Assembly (NCBI GenBank): GCA_964553915.1
Contig: CAZKMM010000106.1
Location: 1-9,370 of the forward strand
DNA from: CAZKMM01 sp964553915
Lineage (GTDB): Bacteria; RBG-13-61-14; DRUE01
Direction: 5' to 3'
Length of the DNA: 9,370 bases
Shown here: one piece after another, positions 6,852 to 9,370 of the stretch
How positions within the stretch are numbered: position 1 is the stretch's first letter
Layout of the letters: each line of letters starts with the position of its first letter
Position numbers and translations under genes: made by a program
Notes under the pieces: model-generated
Told to the model about the DNA's origin: nothing
What the model saw: only the letters and a program-made list of their open reading frames with translations
Databases searched by the model: none

Positions 6852-6875
6852 AAAGATTCGCCCTAGCATCTTTTT
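6852..6875 (+). terminator. Weak A/T-rich hairpin with T-run after the nitroreductase
   Basis: AAAGAT (6852-6857) pairs with ATCTTT (6868-6873) around a 10-nt loop, and two further T follow. The stem is A/T-rich and short, so partial attenuation between the nitroreductase and UPF0016 genes is the most that can be claimed. Confidence 0.25.
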
Positions 6876-6901
6876 ATAACTCCCTTTAAGGAGGAGGATT
6901 T

Positions 6902-7174
6902 ATGGACTGGAAGCTCTTTTTCACCACCTTTGGGCTGGTTTTTCTTGCGGAATTGGGAGATAAAACTCAATTAGCCGCGCTTGGTCTGACCGCCAAAAGC
7001 AAAAATCCTCTGGTGGTATTTTTGTCTGCCAGTTTGGCTTTGGTGGTTGCGACTTTAATTGGAGTTTTAATTGGCGATGCTCTGGTTAGATTTATTCCTG
7101 AGTTCTGGCTGAAGCGAGGGGTGGCTTTGCTTTTTATCCTGGTCGGATTTCTCCTCTGGTTCAGAATTTTGTAA
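6902..7174 (+). CDS. UPF0016 (TMEM165/GDT1) family cation transporter, single-repeat form
   Basis: This is a 90-residue membrane protein with about three hydrophobic segments. Its diagnostic motif ELGDKTQ (residues 17-23, E-x-G-D-K-T) lies in the first helix. Family members (human TMEM165, yeast Gdt1, bacterial manganese exporters) export Mn2+ or Ca2+, with the acidic motif binding the ion. Full-length eukaryotic members carry two such motifs. This protein carries one, with no second copy next door, so it probably works as a homodimer. AAGGAGGAGG lies five bases before the ATG, a strong site. The C-terminus ends right after a final hydrophobic helix (LLWFRIL), so the protein looks complete rather than truncated. 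The ion specificity is inferred from the family. Confidence 0.88.
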   Translation: MDWKLFFTTFGLVFLAELGDKTQLAALGLTAKSKNPLVVFLSASLALVVATLIGVLIGDALVRFIPEFWLKRGVALLFILVGFLLWFRIL

Positions 7175-7220
7175 TTAAGATAACAATCATTCTTTTTCCT
7201 TCCAAATTGCCTGCCTGAGA

Positions 7221-7254
7221 AAAATTAAAGCAAAATTAAATTTTTTTAATTTTT
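7221..7254 (+). promoter_or_regulatory. A/T-only inverted repeat upstream of the cold-shock promoter (UP-like element)
   Basis: AAAATTAAA (7232-7240) and TTTAATTTT (7245-7253) form a perfect 9-bp inverted repeat around TTTT. A direct copy AAAATTAAA also lies at 7221-7229. It ends four bases before the -35 hexamer, where the RNA polymerase alpha subunit binds UP elements. It could equally act as a terminator for the UPF0016 transcript, being followed by T-rich DNA. Confidence 0.4.
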
Positions 7255-7256
7255 AC

Positions 7257-7284
7257 TTGACAACCTTTTTATTTTTGCTATCAT
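7257..7284 (+). promoter_or_regulatory. Strong sigma70 promoter of the cold-shock gene
   Basis: TTGACA (7257-7262) is a perfect -35. A 16-nt spacer ends in TGC (7276-7278), followed by TATCAT (7279-7284), five of six -10 bases. Transcription should start near 7291. The resulting leader of about 37 nt is much shorter than the long thermosensing leader of E. coli cspA. Confidence 0.75.
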
Positions 7285-7327
7285 CTAAATTAGAAAATGA
7301 TTAGAAGCCCAAACAGGAGGTAGGAGA

Positions 7328-7528
7328 ATGCTAAGGGGGCAAGTTAAGTGGTTTAACGACACCAAAGGATTTGGCTTCATTGAGCAGGATACTGGTGAAG
7401 ATATTTTTGTTCATTTTTCAGTAATTGAGGGCGAAGGATACAAATCTCTTGATGATGGTCAGGAAGTATTTTTTGAATTTATTGATACTCCCAAGGGACT
7501 GCAGGCGACCAGAGTAATCAAGAGCTGA
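7328..7528 (+). CDS. Cold-shock domain protein (CspA family)
   Basis: This 66-residue protein consists of one OB-fold cold-shock domain. The single-stranded nucleic-acid binding motifs are intact: KGFGFI (RNP1, residues 13-18) and DIFVHFS (RNP2, 25-31), plus the early aromatic patch VKWFN (6-10). Such proteins act as RNA chaperones that melt secondary structure in the cytoplasm. AGGAGG is seven bases before the ATG, an ideal distance. Its own strong promoter with an A/T-rich upstream element and a terminator-like hairpin after the stop mark it as a single-gene, probably highly expressed transcript. The short leader gives no sign of cold-box control, so constitutive expression is plausible. 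Confidence 0.96.
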   Translation: MLRGQVKWFNDTKGFGFIEQDTGEDIFVHFSVIEGEGYKSLDDGQEVFFEFIDTPKGLQATRVIKS

Positions 7529-7551
7529 TTTTTTCTGAATAAAATTCTCCT

Positions 7552-7575
7552 GAGCGGTTGGAGTTAATCGCTTTT
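7552..7575 (+). terminator. Intrinsic terminator of the cold-shock gene
   Basis: AGCGGTT (7553-7559) pairs with AATCGCT (7566-7572), seven pairs with one G-T wobble, around a 6-nt loop. Four T (7572-7575) and further pyrimidines follow. It lies 24 bases after the stop codon. The T-run is short, so efficiency is uncertain. Confidence 0.5.
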
Positions 7576-7577
7576 CC

Positions 7578-7608
7578 TTGAAGATTAGAAATCAATTTTT
7601 ATCTTCAA
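7578..7608. repeat. Inverted repeat between convergent genes
   Basis: TTGAAGAT (7578-7585) and ATCTTCAA (7601-7608) form a perfect 8-bp stem, with AAA/TTT able to extend pairing inside the loop. It lies four bases beyond the TIM-barrel stop codon on the minus strand. It can fold on either strand, but neither side has a good following T-run. The likely role is transcript-end formation or protection. Confidence 0.4.
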
Positions 7609-7611
7609 TTA

Positions 7612-8457
7612 TCAGTTCTGTTTAAAAGGCGGGCTTTGGTATTGTTTCAAAATTTTCTGGAAATTTTCCAGGCTCTCTTTTGCAGGATGGGGAGAGGTGC
7701 TTAATTGAGTCACCTCTAAAGTCACGATATAGGGGAAATTAATAATAAAATCCAGAAAAGGCTGATAGTTAAAATTTCCAGTTCCAATAATTAAGTGGTC
7801 ATCTGCCTCACCTAAATTATCTGTAAAATGAATATGGCGGATTTCATCTCCCAGAACCTGGATTGCCTTCTCCACCCCTTCTGCCAGGCGAGCGTGCCCG
7901 ATATCCAGGGTAAATTTTAAATACTCGCTTCCCAGAGCTTTTTTTATCTCTACCAGGTCCTCTATTCGGTTCTCTATCCTCTCCGGGACAAAATTGCAAT
8001 TTTCCAGACAAACATAAACTCCCAGCTTCTCTGCCTCTTTAACAATCTGGGAAAGAGATTCCAGATTTAGCTGATATTGGAGCCTGCGGGCATTTTCCGC
8101 CTGTTCCAAAGCCGGGTCCATAAGATAAAGACCATTATGAATTACCAGCACCTTCCCGCCCAGCTCAGCACAGAGCCTGAGCGCCTCTATGCTCTGCCGA
8201 ACTGACTCCCTACGTATCCCCTGATTTAAACTGGCAATATTAAGGTCATTAAAAGGAGAATGCACCGCGATTTCTATGCCGGAATCCTCAATAAACTTTC
8301 TTGCCCATTCTTTCTGAGAAGGGGTAATTTGCTCGGGAACCACCTGAGGAAATTCACAAAAAATCTCAAAAGCCTGATAGCCCAATTCAACCGCAGTTTT
8401 CAAAGCCTGCTTCCAGTTTGCCAAAAGCATAACCCCGCCTGCCATTCCAACTTTCAT
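7612..8457 (-). CDS. Xylose-isomerase-like TIM-barrel protein (AP endonuclease 2 / sugar phosphate isomerase superfamily)
   Basis: I take the ATG at 8457 as the start, giving 281 residues. It overlaps the upstream stop as ATGA and is preceded by AAGGGGGAG; an upstream TTG at 8484 would add nine residues without support. The fold is a metal-dependent (beta/alpha)8 barrel shared by sugar isomerases or epimerases and endonuclease IV. Candidate metal ligands in order: H66 (VHSPFND), H107 (IHNG), E152 (LENCNF), D185 and H188 (TLDIGHA), H210 (HIHFTDN), D219 and H221 (DDHL-IGTG) and E248 (TLEV). This set matches the spacing logic of endonuclease IV (nine ligands), while E152, D185, H210 and E248 would suit a D-tagatose-3-epimerase-type enzyme. 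Sugar isomerase/epimerase is the safer guess. It is translationally coupled to an FAD oxidoreductase. Confidence 0.85.
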   Translation of the reverse strand: MKVGMAGGVMLLANWKQALKTAVELGYQAFEIFCEFPQVVPEQITPSQKEWARKFIEDSGIEIAVHSPFNDLNIASLNQGIRRESVRQSIEALRLCAELGGKVLVIHNGLYLMDPALEQAENARRLQYQLNLESLSQIVKEAEKLGVYVCLENCNFVPERIENRIEDLVEIKKALGSEYLKFTLDIGHARLAEGVEKAIQVLGDEIRHIHFTDNLGEADDHLIIGTGNFNYQPFLDFIINFPYIVTLEVTQLSTSPHPAKESLENFQKILKQYQSPPFKQN

Positions 8458-9370
8458 TTTTCTCCCCCTTCCAAAAAATTCCAAGCATCTTTTCCTGCCT
8501 GCTCTCCGCTGAGAACCGCTATATCTGTGCCCCTGCCTGCAAAGGCTAGGCTATCTCCTGCCAGAAAAAGATTTTCCAGCTCAAGGCTCCGGGAACTTAA
8601 ACGACCGGGAAGGCTCTGGGAAGGAACAGGAGCCAGGGAAAATGCCTCAGAAAGCACCAGAATCCGCTCCCATTCCACCAGAGGGAAAAAATCAGGAAAG
8701 AGCCGGCGGATTTTACTCCGAAGTTTAACCAGAGCCCCCCTCACTGCTTCTGGGTTTTCCAGCTGATTTCTGGGCAGGGGAATTAACCAGCTGGAAAGCT
8801 GTTTGCCTTCTGGTGCCCGGGAAGAATCAGAATTAGAGGGAAATTTCCCCACTGCCCCAAGCTCAGGCTCCAGAATAATTCCCTTAATATCACTGACTTT
8901 TTCCCGCAGGGCAAAATCTACTGCCAGAGCTGAGCAGGGAATAGCTTTCTTCAGCTTTCTGGTTATTTTCTCTGGCAGATTTTCCGAACTGACCAGTTTA
9001 AAAATTCCGGAAATTGAGCCCGCATAAATCACTGCCTGGGGATTTATATTACCCTGACTGGTTTCAATGCTTTGAATCTTCTTTCCTTTTACCTCTAGAG
9101 CAATTGCCCGATGCCCAAGAGAAATCTCGCCGGAGCGGGCAGAGATAAAATCCCCCAAGGCTTGGAGCAAGACCTTGATGCTGGCTTGAATCTGAAGAGA
9201 AAAGCAACCAGCTGAAACCGTGCTTTGCAGGTAATTCAACAATTCACCGGCACTTAAATTTTTGGGTTCGGGGATTAAAAACAGCCGGGCAAGAATCATA
9301 AGTAAATCTTCATCCAATCCGCTCCCCCGGGCAAGAAAATCCTTAAGGCTTTTTTTATACCATTTTTCTG
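8454..9370 (-). CDS. FAD-dependent amine oxidoreductase / phytoene-desaturase-like protein, N-terminus beyond window
   Basis: The frame is open from the window edge through 304 codons to the stop at 8456-8454. A TTG at 9317 is not the start, because coding sequence continues upstream in frame (EKWYKKSLKDFLARGSGL precedes it). Seen: a central segment like the substrate-loading half of CrtI-type flavoproteins (QASIKVLLQALGDFISARSGEISLGHRAIALEVKGKKIQSIETSQG, then AVIYAG), and the C-terminal FAD-binding signature LFLAGDSLAFAGRGTDIAVLSGEQA. The N-terminal Rossmann GxGxxG motif must lie outside the window. Family members desaturate or oxidise carotenoids, amines or isoprenoids. The GG usually found before the loading helix is replaced here by CFSLQIQ, so the substrate may differ. 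It overlaps the TIM-barrel gene by ATGA. Substrate unknown. Confidence 0.85.
   Translation of the reverse strand, partial: EKWYKKSLKDFLARGSGLDEDLLMILARLFLIPEPKNLSAGELLNYLQSTVSAGCFSLQIQASIKVLLQALGDFISARSGEISLGHRAIALEVKGKKIQSIETSQGNINPQAVIYAGSISGIFKLVSSENLPEKITRKLKKAIPCSALAVDFALREKVSDIKGIILEPELGAVGKFPSNSDSSRAPEGKQLSSWLIPLPRNQLENPEAVRGALVKLRSKIRRLFPDFFPLVEWERILVLSEAFSLAPVPSQSLPGRLSSRSLELENLFLAGDSLAFAGRGTDIAVLSGEQAGKDAWNFLEGGEK

Noticed and set aside
8458..8484. Upstream TTG start for the TIM-barrel gene
   Set aside because: It would add nine residues (starting MEFFGRGR) that read over the ribosome site. The ATG at 8457 has an AAGGGGGAG site and an ATGA overlap with the upstream stop.
8260..8766. 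A 168-codon open frame on the plus strand
   Set aside because: It is antisense to the overlap of the TIM-barrel and flavoprotein genes. The composition is Ser/Arg-rich, as expected of an opposite-strand shadow, and no family is visible.
9315..9317. TTG as the start of the flavoprotein
   Set aside because: The frame stays open with plausible coding sequence to the window edge, and the family needs an N-terminal Rossmann domain, so the gene is truncated by the window.

Overview
The window looks like chromosomal DNA of a Gram-negative bacterium. An outer-membrane porin with a signal peptide and C-terminal Phe, and a probable lipoprotein acylase, imply two membranes. Base composition looks moderate, roughly 45% GC by eye. 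Promoters are sigma70-like, and Shine-Dalgarno sites are strong GGAGG or GGGGG types. The gene mix (FmdE-family protein, TauE/SafE permeases, small nitroreductase, single-repeat UPF0016 protein) would suit an anaerobic or uncultured lineage, but the sequence alone does not settle the taxonomy. I see no insertion sequence, phage gene, CRISPR array or rRNA.

Left part, minus strand (1-6034). A near-consensus promoter at 6034-6006 is followed by a leader of about 148 nt. After it come four closely spaced genes reading right to left: an FmdE-domain protein with a C-terminal zinc ribbon (5851-5219), two tandem TauE/SafE anion permeases (5156-4386 and 4370-3615), and a phosphate-selective-porin-like outer-membrane protein (3599-2349). 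I infer that they move an anion across both membranes, with FmdE as a soluble metal-binding partner. A weak hairpin overlaps the porin stop codon. A separate extended -10 promoter then serves a penicillin-acylase-family Ntn hydrolase (2288 to beyond base 1, C-terminus missing).

Middle, plus strand (6064-7575). A tRNA with anticodon CAT (6103-6178) has its own promoter back-to-back with the minus-strand promoter. Then come a small nitroreductase (6281-6838), a 90-residue UPF0016 (TMEM165/GDT1) membrane protein (6902-7174), and a cold-shock-domain protein (7328-7528). The last has a strong promoter, an A/T-rich upstream element and a terminator hairpin.

Right part, minus strand (7612-9370). 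A truncated FAD-dependent oxidoreductase (N-terminus beyond the window) overlaps by ATGA a xylose-isomerase-like TIM-barrel protein. These two are convergent with the cold-shock gene, and two hairpins lie in the short gap.

The observations most worth a second look are the FmdE-TauE-TauE-porin operon with its structured leader, a DxDxDG calcium-loop-like motif inside the porin, and the TIM-barrel protein, which keeps residues matching all nine endonuclease IV metal ligands.
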